Shown here piece by piece: positions 27,581-36,420 of a DNA stretch of 64,000 bases. Location: assembly GCA_030431675.1 (NCBI GenBank), contig JAUIIV010000001.1, forward strand, positions 186,001 to 250,000. Reading direction: 5' to 3'. A model generated the notes under the pieces. That model saw only the letters and a program-made list of their open reading frames with translations, had not been told where the DNA came from and searched no databases. Origin of the DNA: Gammaproteobacteria bacterium (GTDB taxonomy: Bacteria > Pseudomonadota > Gammaproteobacteria > UBA6186 > Azoamicaceae). The translations under genes were made by a program, and so were the position numbers. The number at the start of each line of letters is the position of its first letter. Position 1 is the stretch's first letter.

Positions 27581-27886
27581 ATGAAAGAATATACTGGCAA
27601 AGTTAATCGTGGGTATCAGTTGACCATACCTCCTGAATTTAGAGAAAGCTACCATCTGCAAATCGGAGATTACTTAAAAATGCACGAAAAAGATGGCAAA
27701 TTAATTATTGAGCCAGTTAAGATGGTTTCGAATGATCCGTTGGAAGCACTTCAATCGCTTCTTAGCTCTTCGGTTGATAATTTTAAAGATCTTCCAGAAG
27801 ATAAAATTATGGAATTAGTTCGCGATGAGATAAAAAAAAGCCGTGCAGAATATAATACAGCGAATAAAGATAATGGAACTTCATAG
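27581..27886 (+). CDS. AbrB/SpoVT-type antitoxin
   Basis: 101 residues. Residues 3-47 are a swapped-hairpin AbrB fold (GKVNRGYQLTIPPEFRESYHLQIGDYLKM...LIIEPVKM), the DNA-binding part that should recognise the palindrome upstream. Residues 48-101 are charged and helical and probably neutralise the toxin. It has a GAGG ribosome site 7 nt upstream, and its last codon overlaps the GTG of the PIN gene by one base. The pair sits between apaH and lptD. Confidence 0.85.
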   Translation: MKEYTGKVNRGYQLTIPPEFRESYHLQIGDYLKMHEKDGKLIIEPVKMVSNDPLEALQSLLSSSVDNFKDLPEDKIMELVRDEIKKSRAEYNTANKDNGTS

Positions 27887-28281
27887 TGGATTCTATTGTT
27901 ATTGACTGTAACATACTAATATCAGCAGGTCTAACAAATGGCGTATGTAGGCAAGCAATTTTTAAAGCAATTGAAGATTGTAAAATTATAATTAGCACAC
28001 CAATTTTAGATGAGTACATAAGGGTTGCAAACCGACCAAAATTTGAAAAATCTACTGAAAATATCTTTTCAATTATCAGGATGATTGAAAATAAATCAGA
28101 GTACATTAGGAATATTATTGTGCCAGGCATCAACATTCCTGACCCCAATGACTTAATTTACCTGTATGCAGCTATAAATGCTAATGCTAAATATATAGTT
28201 ACTGGTAATATTAAAGATTTTCCGCAACTTAAATATCACGGCGTTGAGATTGTAACACCCACAATATTCTTACATCAATAA
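27886..28281 (+). CDS. PIN-domain toxin (COG1569-like)
   Basis: 131 residues. The acidic residues of the PIN ribonuclease site are visible: VIDCNILISAG near residue 7, STPILDEYIRVANRPKFEK near 42 (Glu), and DPNDLIYLYAAINANAKYIVTGNIKDF near 87-115; the last usual Asp (TGD) is Asn here, but KDF provides the following acid. This is a PIN family toxin usually paired with an AbrB- or RHH-type antitoxin, cutting RNA when free. Start GTG, overlapping the antitoxin gene. Confidence 0.82.
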   Translation: MDSIVIDCNILISAGLTNGVCRQAIFKAIEDCKIIISTPILDEYIRVANRPKFEKSTENIFSIIRMIENKSEYIRNIIVPGINIPDPNDLIYLYAAINANAKYIVTGNIKDFPQLKYHGVEIVTPTIFLHQ

Positions 28282-28489
28282 TGCATGATAAATAGTTATT
28301 CTCATGGACAACTATTAAAATATATTGTTGCCATTGAATATTTAATTTGTAGGTTTTTGTACAAAAATTGTAATTGCATAAGATGATTGAAAGACTAAAA
28401 TTTGACTCTAATGTTTTTAAATATAGTCAGAATGTTAATTTTACGTAGAAGAGTAAATCTTTAAGTCAAGCTGATACAAATACAAAAGA

Positions 28490-30913
28490 TTAGTAAGAAG
28501 AGCCTACAAAGCCAGGGATCATATCTTCAAGAAATTGATCACTAGCTGTTCCAACCCCTGCAAAACCCTTAAAGATAAATTGCAGATAAAACCTATTTCG
28601 GTAGACGTTGTTTAAGCCTTGTTTAGCATCCCAATTCCTGCTCCATAAAAATCTCAAGGCTGTACAGCATGTATGATACTCAAGCCCAGCCATAGCTTCC
28701 ATTGTGCGACTAAATCTTACATCATAGTAATATTTACCGAGCAAACGCACTGAAGTAGATGTTTGCCATGCAGTAGATACAAAAAACTGCTTTGATGATT
28801 CTCGATATCTACCAGTTAGTTCGTCTAAATATGGGCTATGTACTTGAGTAAAGCCAAAGTTTACCACTTTTAATACTTCAGGTCGGTACTGCAGTTGTAA
28901 TGATACAGTATCAGCATAATTTCTAAAGCGCACAAAATTTAAAGTAAAATTATATTCTGAACTAATATTTATACGTCCTATAGCTGCAAGTGGTGACCAT
29001 TTTTTGTAGGTGTAGTCTAGTTCATTATCAAGCTGTAGAATTACATTACGAAAATAGTAAATCTGGCCTATCCCTAACATGCCTATCTCGTCACCGTTAT
29101 CAGTATAGAATTTACTTGCAAGTCCCATAGCTATTTGATTACTTTCTGACACTCGATCTAGTCCTGAATATCTGTTATCTCTAAAAATCTGGCTATAATC
29201 AAACGTCATTAAACCACTGTCAAAAACTGGCAAGTCATTCTGAGATACTGTTGGTACATATAGATAATACAAACGTGGCTCTAATGTCTGCATAATACTA
29301 TTACGCCAAGTGCGCTCAAACACTAGACCACTATCAACATCATACATTGGTATATATCTTGACTGCGCCTGTTGTTTAATACCTTTGGCTTGATCTGCTG
29401 CAGTAACACGCAAATTGGAATAATGTACATAATTTAATTGCACACGAGGTCTAAAATAGTAGCCAGGCTCAGTTATATCAAAATACAAGGCAGGACGTGC
29501 GTGTATGCGCTCACCATATGATAATAACTTATCATTATCAGCAATATTACGCTGTCTAAAGTTAGTAAAATTTGCCGTACCCTCTGTGCGCAAACTACCT
29601 GGTAATACAAAAATTACACTAGAAAAATTAAGCTCTGGAAGCTTCGATAGTTGCTCTTGTGCACTTGGACCATCAACCACATGGAAAGTCTGATACTGTT
29701 GTACATTAAGTGTTAAATTGCCTGCACTATTTGCATATTCTAGCATTCCTTTTTGAAGAGCATATATCTGCACTTCAGGATCTTTAGTAAAATCATAAAA
29801 ATAGTTGCCATCACTAGCTGTGGTATAATTTATTTTAGTAGATAAACAACGACCAAATCTGCTGTTGTCACGCACAGTCAATCCATAGCGAAAATCTCTT
29901 GGCTTAAGATCATTGCGGCGCAATGCAATATCACTATCTTGTGAAAGCATAAAATTGGGATCTAAAGCCTTTTCATTACGTAAAGCCCTATAAGCACGAT
30001 CGTGTGGTAAGAAGTTGAATAGCACTTCTCCACTACTTGATTTACTTAGGTATCTAAACTTTAGATCAAACTTCCAACTGCGCTTGGCCATATATTGTGG
30101 CCTAATTAATAAGTCATAATTTGGTGCGATGTTCCAATAATAAGGAACGATCAACGTTGCACCATTTTGAGATGAGTTTTCAAATTCTGGTTGTAAAAAT
30201 CCTGTTTGACGGCGCTTATCGATCGGGAAATTTACATATGGCCAATAAAATACTGGCACGTCTTTAATATACATAAAGCTATGCCAGGCCTCTCCTCTAC
30301 CAGACACCTTATTAAATTTCGTTTTATTTGCCTCTAAATACCAAGTATTACTACACGGTGCACACGTAGTATATGTAGCATTTTGCATAGACATGCAATT
30401 ACTACCAACAACCTCTACATTCTTAGCAGTGCCACGAGCATGTCTATCATATAGTCTATATACGGCTCTATCTATTTTTTTACGATCTGCTCCAACAAAG
30501 GCTATTCCCTGTGCCCCATCAATTCTTAAGCCAGGGTTCATAATTTTTACCGCACCCTGTAATGTTATGCGCTCTAAATTACCAGAATCCTTGTCATGTT
30601 CTACATATGCTTCATCAGCATAAATAATTACATCGCCTTGCGTGGCTTTAACATTACCTTTAAAAACTGAAGTACCCTTAGATACTAAACTAGCTTCATC
30701 TGAAGTAATCTTCACAGGATACTGCTTGTTTGGGTCAACTGTTGGAAAAACTGGTTGCAAATAATAACCCTGACAAAGTTTATTTGCATCACGACTACAA
30801 CTTTCTGAAATAATCCAATCGTCAAACTCTACTGCAGCAGCATAATAGCTAACTAACAGAGTAAGGCTAAGTGCTAGGTTCGCACAAAAACGTTGTAAGT
30901 GGTATATTGCCAT
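28490..30913 (-). CDS. lptD: LPS-assembly protein LptD
   Basis: Outer-membrane barrel that inserts LPS into the outer leaflet with LptE. It has a signal sequence (ALSLTLLVSYYAAAVEF), an N-terminal OstA/beta-taco domain with the repeating glycines of GNVKATQGDVIIYADEAYVEH, and a large barrel. Disulfide cysteines are present: an SCSRDANKLC pair near residue 37, TTCAPCSNTW near 185, and the adjacent YHTCC pair near 770, needed for the nonconsecutive disulfides. 807 aa with ATG at 30913. It diverges from amgK across 39 bp. Confidence 0.94.
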   Translation of the reverse strand: MAIYHLQRFCANLALSLTLLVSYYAAAVEFDDWIISESCSRDANKLCQGYYLQPVFPTVDPNKQYPVKITSDEASLVSKGTSVFKGNVKATQGDVIIYADEAYVEHDKDSGNLERITLQGAVKIMNPGLRIDGAQGIAFVGADRKKIDRAVYRLYDRHARGTAKNVEVVGSNCMSMQNATYTTCAPCSNTWYLEANKTKFNKVSGRGEAWHSFMYIKDVPVFYWPYVNFPIDKRRQTGFLQPEFENSSQNGATLIVPYYWNIAPNYDLLIRPQYMAKRSWKFDLKFRYLSKSSSGEVLFNFLPHDRAYRALRNEKALDPNFMLSQDSDIALRRNDLKPRDFRYGLTVRDNSRFGRCLSTKINYTTASDGNYFYDFTKDPEVQIYALQKGMLEYANSAGNLTLNVQQYQTFHVVDGPSAQEQLSKLPELNFSSVIFVLPGSLRTEGTANFTNFRQRNIADNDKLLSYGERIHARPALYFDITEPGYYFRPRVQLNYVHYSNLRVTAADQAKGIKQQAQSRYIPMYDVDSGLVFERTWRNSIMQTLEPRLYYLYVPTVSQNDLPVFDSGLMTFDYSQIFRDNRYSGLDRVSESNQIAMGLASKFYTDNGDEIGMLGIGQIYYFRNVILQLDNELDYTYKKWSPLAAIGRINISSEYNFTLNFVRFRNYADTVSLQLQYRPEVLKVVNFGFTQVHSPYLDELTGRYRESSKQFFVSTAWQTSTSVRLLGKYYYDVRFSRTMEAMAGLEYHTCCTALRFLWSRNWDAKQGLNNVYRNRFYLQFIFKGFAGVGTASDQFLEDMIPGFVGSSY

Positions 30914-30952
30914 GATGTAGAACCTTCGCACATATCAGGGTTAATTTACAAG

Positions 30953-31918
30953 ATGACGGACCGACTAAATTGCATTACTAGCTGGTTAAAAAACTGTTTA
31001 CCTAACTTTTTAAAGCTAGAAACACTTGCAGGAGATGCAGGAGCCAGAAAATATTACCGTGTCGGATGTAGTGATAGTAGCTATATTTTAATGGATACTG
31101 CGCTTAATGCTGAGTTGCTTAATTATATTAAAATTGGTAGCTACATTGGTGAGGTATGCTCTATACCTAAAATAATTGCTCAAGACCTAGAGCAAGGCCT
31201 GCTGTTACTGGAAGATTTTGGCGACCAAACGTATCTCACTGCTTTACAAAGGTCTACTACCCAAGAGCAGATAAATGATCTTTACCATGATGCAATACAT
31301 GCATTAGCAAGACTCCAGGGTATAACAGCTGATTTACAGCTTAATATGGGCCCTGAATATATTGCACAACAACTTGATGTATTTCATACCTGGTATATAA
31401 AGAAACACTTACAATTAGAGCCTGATCTTGCTATAGCTCAAGAACTACAAGATTTGTTTTTACAATGCTTTAGCGAACAACCGCAAGTATTTGTGCATGC
31501 TGATTACCATTGCAGAAATTTGATGGTGATTGAAAAAAATAACCCAGGCATATTAGACTTCCAAGATGCTATTTGTGGCCCCTTAACCTATGATTTAGTT
31601 TCACTGTTCCAAGACGCATACATTTCTTGGCCGCGGGAGCAAGTAGAAACGTGGGTAGCACAATTTGCTACAATGCATGACATCAAGAACTTAGATACGT
31701 TAATCAGACAATTTGATATAACTGGATTACAGCGTCATCTTAAAAATCTTGGGGTTTTTGCCCGCTTACATCACCGCGATACTAAATCAGTATATCTCAA
31801 ATCTATACCAAGTTTATTAAATTACATTAACGCAACTTGCGCACGTTACCCGGAGCTCTCAAATCTAAAGGTATTGATGCAAAAATTAACTGAAATTACT
31901 ATAAAGGAGGCGGGTTAG
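30953..31918 (+). CDS. amgK: N-acetylmuramate/N-acetylglucosamine kinase (AmgK)
   Basis: Phosphorylates MurNAc at the anomeric carbon for recycling through MurU. The aminoglycoside-phosphotransferase fold shows a Gly-rich nucleotide loop (AGDAGARKYYRV near residue 25), the hinge LLLLEDFGDQTYL near 88, the catalytic loop VHADYHCRNLMV near 185 and metal site GILDFQDAICGPLTYDLVSL near 205. Divergence from lptD is the pseudomonad arrangement; murU, normally next to it, is at 17.6-18.3 kb. 321 aa. Confidence 0.87.
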   Translation: MTDRLNCITSWLKNCLPNFLKLETLAGDAGARKYYRVGCSDSSYILMDTALNAELLNYIKIGSYIGEVCSIPKIIAQDLEQGLLLLEDFGDQTYLTALQRSTTQEQINDLYHDAIHALARLQGITADLQLNMGPEYIAQQLDVFHTWYIKKHLQLEPDLAIAQELQDLFLQCFSEQPQVFVHADYHCRNLMVIEKNNPGILDFQDAICGPLTYDLVSLFQDAYISWPREQVETWVAQFATMHDIKNLDTLIRQFDITGLQRHLKNLGVFARLHHRDTKSVYLKSIPSLLNYINATCARYPELSNLKVLMQKLTEITIKEAG

Positions 31919-32120
31919 GAGTAATCCAACCTAAATAAATAGCAATTATTATTCCGATAAATAATAACATTGCTAGACTTACTCTAACAGATAAAGCAGT
32001 AAATGTACGTTTACTACCTTTAGGATCTGATAACAAATAGTACAAGCTCAAAGCAAGGCTAGACAAAACAAGGAATAAAATTGTTAAAATGACAAAAGTT
32101 GCTAAGGATGAAGAAGTCAT
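31899..32120 (-). CDS. DUF2909-type twin transmembrane protein
   Basis: About 73 residues with two membrane helices (ATFVILTILFLVLSSLALSLYYLL and SLAMLLFIGIIIAIYLGWI) joined by a polar DPKGSKRTFTALSVR loop, the hallmark pattern of the small protein found beside oxidase assembly genes. It is divergent from the SURF1 gene (starts 6 nt apart) and overlaps the end of amgK. ATG 32120 is favoured over a TTG at 32135. Its role in cytochrome oxidase assembly is inferred from position. Confidence 0.8.
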   Translation of the reverse strand: MTSSSLATFVILTILFLVLSSLALSLYYLLSDPKGSKRTFTALSVRVSLAMLLFIGIIIAIYLGWITPNPPPL

Positions 32121-32126
32121 ATATTT

Positions 32127-32882
32127 ATGCCACAAAAAAAAATTAGTTTAACAATCGGGGCTTGGAGGTTTTCCCCAAGCATCAGATTCACAATAATCAC
32201 ACTAATAGCATTTGCCTTATTAGTTTATCTCGGTTATTGGCAATTGCAAAGAGCAAAGCAGAAAAAAAAATTACAAGCAACTATCGCGGCACGCACAGAT
32301 ATGTTACCTGTAAACATTACAACCCTTACAAACCCCTCGCTAATTAATGATAGATATACCCCAGTAATAGTAGAAGGGGTATTTCTCAATCAGTATACAT
32401 TTCTACTTGATAATCAAATGTACAATCATCAACCAGGATTTAGAGTACTAACACCAATACAGGTCCCAGATTTAGACCGCTGGGTAATAATTGACCGTGG
32501 CTGGATACCGCAGGGGACTGATAGAAGTATTCTACCTCAGCTTGAACCTATATATGGTCTACGTAAAATTATTGGTCAAATTGACAGCATTAGTAGCGGT
32601 ATAATTCTAAAAAAAGATAAATTTGACATTGACACTCAATGGCCTGTACTTATCCAATCCTTAGATTACGAGCTTATGCAAAAACAATTAAATCATCTAA
32701 TTTACAACTTCACTATACGTCTCAACTCTAATTCTGATCTGGCATTTAAGTTTGCCAATATTAACAAAAATATTAATCCCAATAAGAATATTATGTATGC
32801 GCTTCAATGGTTCAGCTTTGCGATATTACTATTTATATATTATTTGTTTATGCAAACAAAAAGGATAACTAAAGATGATTAG
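32127..32882 (+). CDS. surf1: SURF1-family cytochrome oxidase assembly protein
   Basis: Heme A insertion factor. Two membrane helices flank a periplasmic domain: IRFTIITLIAFALLVYLGYWQLQRAKQKKK at the N-terminus, GVFLNQYTFLLDNQMYNHQPGFRVLTPI near 95, WVIIDRGWIPQG near 125 and ALQWFSFAILLFIYYLFM at the end, the last with the conserved Gln-Trp. 251 aa. It overlaps the next gene by 8 nt and leads the SURF1-hyp-ctaA-ctaB-sco run. Confidence 0.92.
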   Translation: MPQKKISLTIGAWRFSPSIRFTIITLIAFALLVYLGYWQLQRAKQKKKLQATIAARTDMLPVNITTLTNPSLINDRYTPVIVEGVFLNQYTFLLDNQMYNHQPGFRVLTPIQVPDLDRWVIIDRGWIPQGTDRSILPQLEPIYGLRKIIGQIDSISSGIILKKDKFDIDTQWPVLIQSLDYELMQKQLNHLIYNFTIRLNSNSDLAFKFANINKNINPNKNIMYALQWFSFAILLFIYYLFMQTKRITKDD

Positions 32883-33273
32883 ATACTGGCCATTATATTT
32901 AATGTTTATAGTCTTTATCAGCCCTGCTTTGGGGTCATATTATATTTTATACGTCTCTGGCAAGATATACCCCCCAACTAAACAACATGGTGTATTGCAA
33001 TACCCAACAACTGCTTTACAATTACCATCTATTGCTCCAGACAAATGGAACGTATTATATACGGATAGCACTAAGCAAGATAATTTTTCAAAATTACACA
33101 TTGCATTAGGCGCTAACCAAGAGAGGGTTGTTATAACACACGAGCCAAGCGCAGCTAATGGTGCAATGATAGTTGATCCACAAGGTATGTATATTTTACA
33201 TTATCCTTACCCGGTAGATATGAGCGGGATTTTAAAGGACTTACGTAGGTTACTAAAATATTCACATGTATAA
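32875..33273 (+). CDS. Small membrane protein of the oxidase assembly cluster
   Basis: 132 residues with one N-terminal helix (YLMFIVFISPALGSYYILY) and a periplasmic domain ending in MYILHYPYPVDMSGILKDLRRLLKYSHV, a C-terminus typical of a thioredoxin-like, SCO-related protein found between SURF1 and ctaA in many gammaproteobacteria. There is no CxxxC pair. It overlaps SURF1 and ctaA by 8 nt each. The function is unproven; a role in oxidase assembly is likely from its position. Confidence 0.75.
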   Translation: MIRYWPLYLMFIVFISPALGSYYILYVSGKIYPPTKQHGVLQYPTTALQLPSIAPDKWNVLYTDSTKQDNFSKLHIALGANQERVVITHEPSAANGAMIVDPQGMYILHYPYPVDMSGILKDLRRLLKYSHV

Positions 33274-34153
33274 CAGATTACAGAATTTTACTTTATTTGT
33301 AGCAGGCCTAGCATTTTTTGTAGTTATTCTAGGAGCTTATACGCGGCTAAAAGATGCAGGTCTTGGATGTCCAGATTGGCCAGGTTGTTACGGCAAACTT
33401 ATCGCCCCACCTGACGAAAAAGCCTGGATTGAAATGATCCATAGATATGTTGCGAGTAGCCTAGGACTACTAATCGTCATGCTAGCTATATGGCGCTTTA
33501 ATCTCGTCAGTATGCTATTAGTAGCGTTAGTAATTTTTCAAGGTCTTCTGGGTATGTGGACTGTCACATTAGGACTATATCCAGTAGTAGTTATGGGACA
33601 TCTACTTGGCGGGTTTGCCCTACTAACTAGTCTGTGGTTGTACTATTTGAAGCTTAAGCCACAACCTGGCATTAATATTCCTTCTATAAAAGAATGGGCG
33701 TGGCTAGGACTAATAGTAACTGCAATACAAGTAGCCTTAGGAGGCTGGACTAGCGCAAATTATGCAGCGTTAGTTTGTGCAGATTTTCCTAGTTGCCAAG
33801 GGAATATTTGGCCGCATATGGATGTGATAAATGCTTTTGATCTGACTGGTGCAGGCATATTTGATAGCCCTGGGACCCCTTTAGAAAATACAGCACGTGT
33901 TACTATACAGATGGCTCATCGTATAGGCGCGGCTATTACCCTATTCGTATTAGGAATCGTAGGATTCAAATTGATCAAACATAGAGTAGCTTTAGGATTG
34001 TTATTGATTAGTTTACTATTGATACAAATTGGTTTGGGAATTACCAATGTGCTTGCAGCCCTGCCCTTGCCAATAAGCCTTATGCATAATCTAGTGGCTG
34101 CATTACTATTATTAACTATCGTAACTATATTATATAGAACATATGCTAAATGA
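33266..34153 (+). CDS. ctaA: Heme A synthase
   Basis: Oxidises heme O to heme A. Eight helices with GAYTRLKDAGLGCPDWPGCYGKLIAP near 25 (extracellular Cys pair), EMIHRYVASSLGLL near 52, GGWTSANYAALVCADFPSCQG near 155 and MAHRIGAAITLFVL near 213, carrying the heme-ligand His residues. 295 aa. It is flanked by its substrate supplier ctaB with an 11-nt overlap. Confidence 0.94.
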   Translation: MYNRLQNFTLFVAGLAFFVVILGAYTRLKDAGLGCPDWPGCYGKLIAPPDEKAWIEMIHRYVASSLGLLIVMLAIWRFNLVSMLLVALVIFQGLLGMWTVTLGLYPVVVMGHLLGGFALLTSLWLYYLKLKPQPGINIPSIKEWAWLGLIVTAIQVALGGWTSANYAALVCADFPSCQGNIWPHMDVINAFDLTGAGIFDSPGTPLENTARVTIQMAHRIGAAITLFVLGIVGFKLIKHRVALGLLLISLLLIQIGLGITNVLAALPLPISLMHNLVAALLLLTIVTILYRTYAK

Positions 34154-35030
34154 TTATATTGTAATATGTAAGCCCCGTGTAGTTATGCTAATGCTAGTAA
34201 CAGTATGGGTTGGCATGTTTATGGCCAATCCATTAGCTATGGCTTGGAACACATATTTTTATACTACTATTGGTATTGCATGCGCAGCATTTTCTGCCGC
34301 AATTATCAATCATGTTATTGATAAAAATTTAGATTTAAAAATGAATCGTACCGCCATGCGCCCTGTAGCATGCGGCAGAATTATTCCCCATCATGCAATT
34401 ACTCTTGCAACCGCTCTAGCCTGTGTAGCTTGGTACATTTTAGCCAGCAAGGTTAACGTTCTTACTGCGACATTAACTTTTGCAAGCTTAATAGGCTACG
34501 CTGTAATATATACAGTCTATTTGAAGCATGCCACAGCGCAAAACATTGTGATTGGCGGCTTAGCAGGCGCGATGCCTCCTCTGCTAGGATGGTCTGCTAT
34601 TACTGATACCATCAGTCCATATGCATTACTACTGGTGCTCATTGTATATACTTGGACGCCGCCACACTTTTGGGCTCTAGCTATATATCGTGCTGATGAA
34701 TATAAAAACGCTAATATACCTATGCTCCCTGTTACCCATGGCATCGCTTTTACTAAGCTTTCTTTATTATTGTATACACTACTCTTAACTGCATGCACAT
34801 GCCTACCATTTGTGGTGGGCATGTCTAGTTATAAATACCTGATTAGTTCCTTAATCCTAAATATAATATTTCTCTGGTATGCAGTGCGCCTTTTTTTAGC
34901 AAAAGGCAATATGGAACATAAAATTGCAATACAAACATTTGGTTATTCAATAGTATATTTATTTTTATTATTTACAGCGTTACTTGTAGACAGAGGGTTT
35001 ACCACAATTTTTAGGAGTACTAGCATATGA
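34143..35030 (+). CDS. ctaB: Protoheme IX farnesyltransferase (heme O synthase)
   Basis: UbiA-superfamily membrane prenyltransferase converting heme b to heme O. The first Asp-rich motif is NHVIDKNLDLKMNRTAMRPVACGRI near 57 and the second region is YTWTPPHFWALAIYRADEYKNANIPMLP near 170. 295 aa with about nine helices. It overlaps ctaA by 11 nt and the SCO gene by 4 nt. With ctaA it makes heme A for the coxA-encoded subunit 11 kb away. Confidence 0.94.
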   Translation: MLNDYIVICKPRVVMLMLVTVWVGMFMANPLAMAWNTYFYTTIGIACAAFSAAIINHVIDKNLDLKMNRTAMRPVACGRIIPHHAITLATALACVAWYILASKVNVLTATLTFASLIGYAVIYTVYLKHATAQNIVIGGLAGAMPPLLGWSAITDTISPYALLLVLIVYTWTPPHFWALAIYRADEYKNANIPMLPVTHGIAFTKLSLLLYTLLLTACTCLPFVVGMSSYKYLISSLILNIIFLWYAVRLFLAKGNMEHKIAIQTFGYSIVYLFLLFTALLVDRGFTTIFRSTSI

Positions 35031-35566
35031 ATAGAAGGATTAGTTTATTTATTGTATTAGGTATTTGTGTACTATTTGGTATTTGGTATGTGATTGCACC
35101 ATTATATACTGATCAAGCACCACAAACTAAAGTTGCAACTATTGTCAAGCCTAGTGAACCACTAGAACCTAAATTTCTCCGTGGTCATTGGACCATGTTA
35201 TTCTTTGGTTATATGCGTTGCCCGAAGATTTGTCCAAAAACTTTGAATACAGTACGTGAGACCTGGGATATGTTCCCTACCCCCCCAGCACGCTTTGTAT
35301 TTGCTAATATTACTCCAGCAGATCATAACGAGTTGCAAGAGTTTCTACACAATTATCGTTCAGACTTTTATGGTATTACTAATGATGACCCAGATATGCA
35401 ATATCTATATGATAAACTACATATATTTGCGCAAGAGCAAGGTCAAGAGATTAATCATACCGCAGCGTTAATGCTGGTAAATCCACAAGGAAGGCTAGTA
35501 GCTATCTTTACGCCCCCATTCACTGCACAAGAAATAGCAGCAGATTTGAGGCAAATTGTCGGATGA
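35027..35566 (+). CDS. SCO1/SenC copper chaperone
   Basis: Periplasmic thioredoxin-fold protein that helps load CuA. An N-terminal anchor helix (LFIVLGICVLFGIWYVIAPLY) is followed by the copper CxxxC in LFFGYMRCPKICPKTLN near 68 and the third ligand His in INHTAALMLVNPQG near 140. 179 aa. Last gene of the assembly run. Confidence 0.9.
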   Translation: MNRRISLFIVLGICVLFGIWYVIAPLYTDQAPQTKVATIVKPSEPLEPKFLRGHWTMLFFGYMRCPKICPKTLNTVRETWDMFPTPPARFVFANITPADHNELQEFLHNYRSDFYGITNDDPDMQYLYDKLHIFAQEQGQEINHTAALMLVNPQGRLVAIFTPPFTAQEIAADLRQIVG

Positions 35567-35604
35567 TTGCCTGAGGCTTTTCATTTAGCAGCTATAATAT
35601 AGAA

Positions 35605-36420
35605 ATGTTGAAAAAGATACTTCCATTATGTTTGGTTTCAAACTCTTTGTTTGCAGCATGCGAGCCATCTGTGAGCTCGCATTTTCCAAGCAAAACTCCA
35701 GCTAACTCTTATGGTAACAGTCGAACTGACCGTTTTAATTGCGCTGTTACAGGCACTAATGAACTATCAGAGGCTCAACTACGCGAACGAGCAAACCTAT
35801 TACCAGAAAGTCTTAGTGATAGATGGTATATTCGCCTAGGCGGTAATGCCGCGGCAGAAGGCGTTACTGGCACCAAGACCGGAGGCAATGACCCACAAAC
35901 AGCTAACGCTATAGTCAAGACCAAGGATGAAAAAACCGCTAGTAACAATATAGAGATAGGCTTTGGTTATGTTTGGAAAGATTTTGCTATAGATTTGGAG
36001 TGGCTAGGACTAAAATCAGTCGCATATGGTTCAACACTAGAAAATATAACCCCAACCTTAGACTTTACCACCACAGTCAAAGGAGACTCCCTATTAGCAA
36101 ACGTATACTGGATAGCCCAGGATATATATAGTGTACAACTATATGGCTTAATGGCTGCTGGGTTTACCAGCAACAAAAGTACCACCGTATTATCAGGCGG
36201 TGATCCTGTCGCTCTTAGTAAATACAGTCTATCTTTTGGTGCTGGGGTTGGTGGAAGGTTTAACATTATTGCCAAACTATATGGCGATATGGCATTCAGG
36301 TATCTAATGTTAGGTAGAGTTAAATACGTAGGTCGAACTCCTAGTGGCGGCACATCTATGGAACTCAAATCTACCCGAGACTGGTTAGGTGTAAGCTTTA
36401 GAGTACTCTGGCTATTCTAA
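35605..36420 (+). CDS. Outer-membrane beta-barrel protein
   Basis: 271 residues. A short signal peptide (LKKILPLCLVSNSLFA-ACEP) is followed by alternating polar/hydrophobic strands (WYIRLGGNAAAEG, NIEIGFGYVWKDFAIDLEW, SFGAGVGGRFNIIAKLYGDMAFRYLML) and a terminal phenylalanine (VLWLF), the BAM recognition signal. This fits the 8-stranded opacity/P44-type surface proteins. Its stop overlaps that of the convergent barrel gene. It may be a surface antigen; no sequence match was searched. Confidence 0.75.
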   Translation: MLKKILPLCLVSNSLFAACEPSVSSHFPSKTPANSYGNSRTDRFNCAVTGTNELSEAQLRERANLLPESLSDRWYIRLGGNAAAEGVTGTKTGGNDPQTANAIVKTKDEKTASNNIEIGFGYVWKDFAIDLEWLGLKSVAYGSTLENITPTLDFTTTVKGDSLLANVYWIAQDIYSVQLYGLMAAGFTSNKSTTVLSGGDPVALSKYSLSFGAGVGGRFNIIAKLYGDMAFRYLMLGRVKYVGRTPSGGTSMELKSTRDWLGVSFRVLWLF

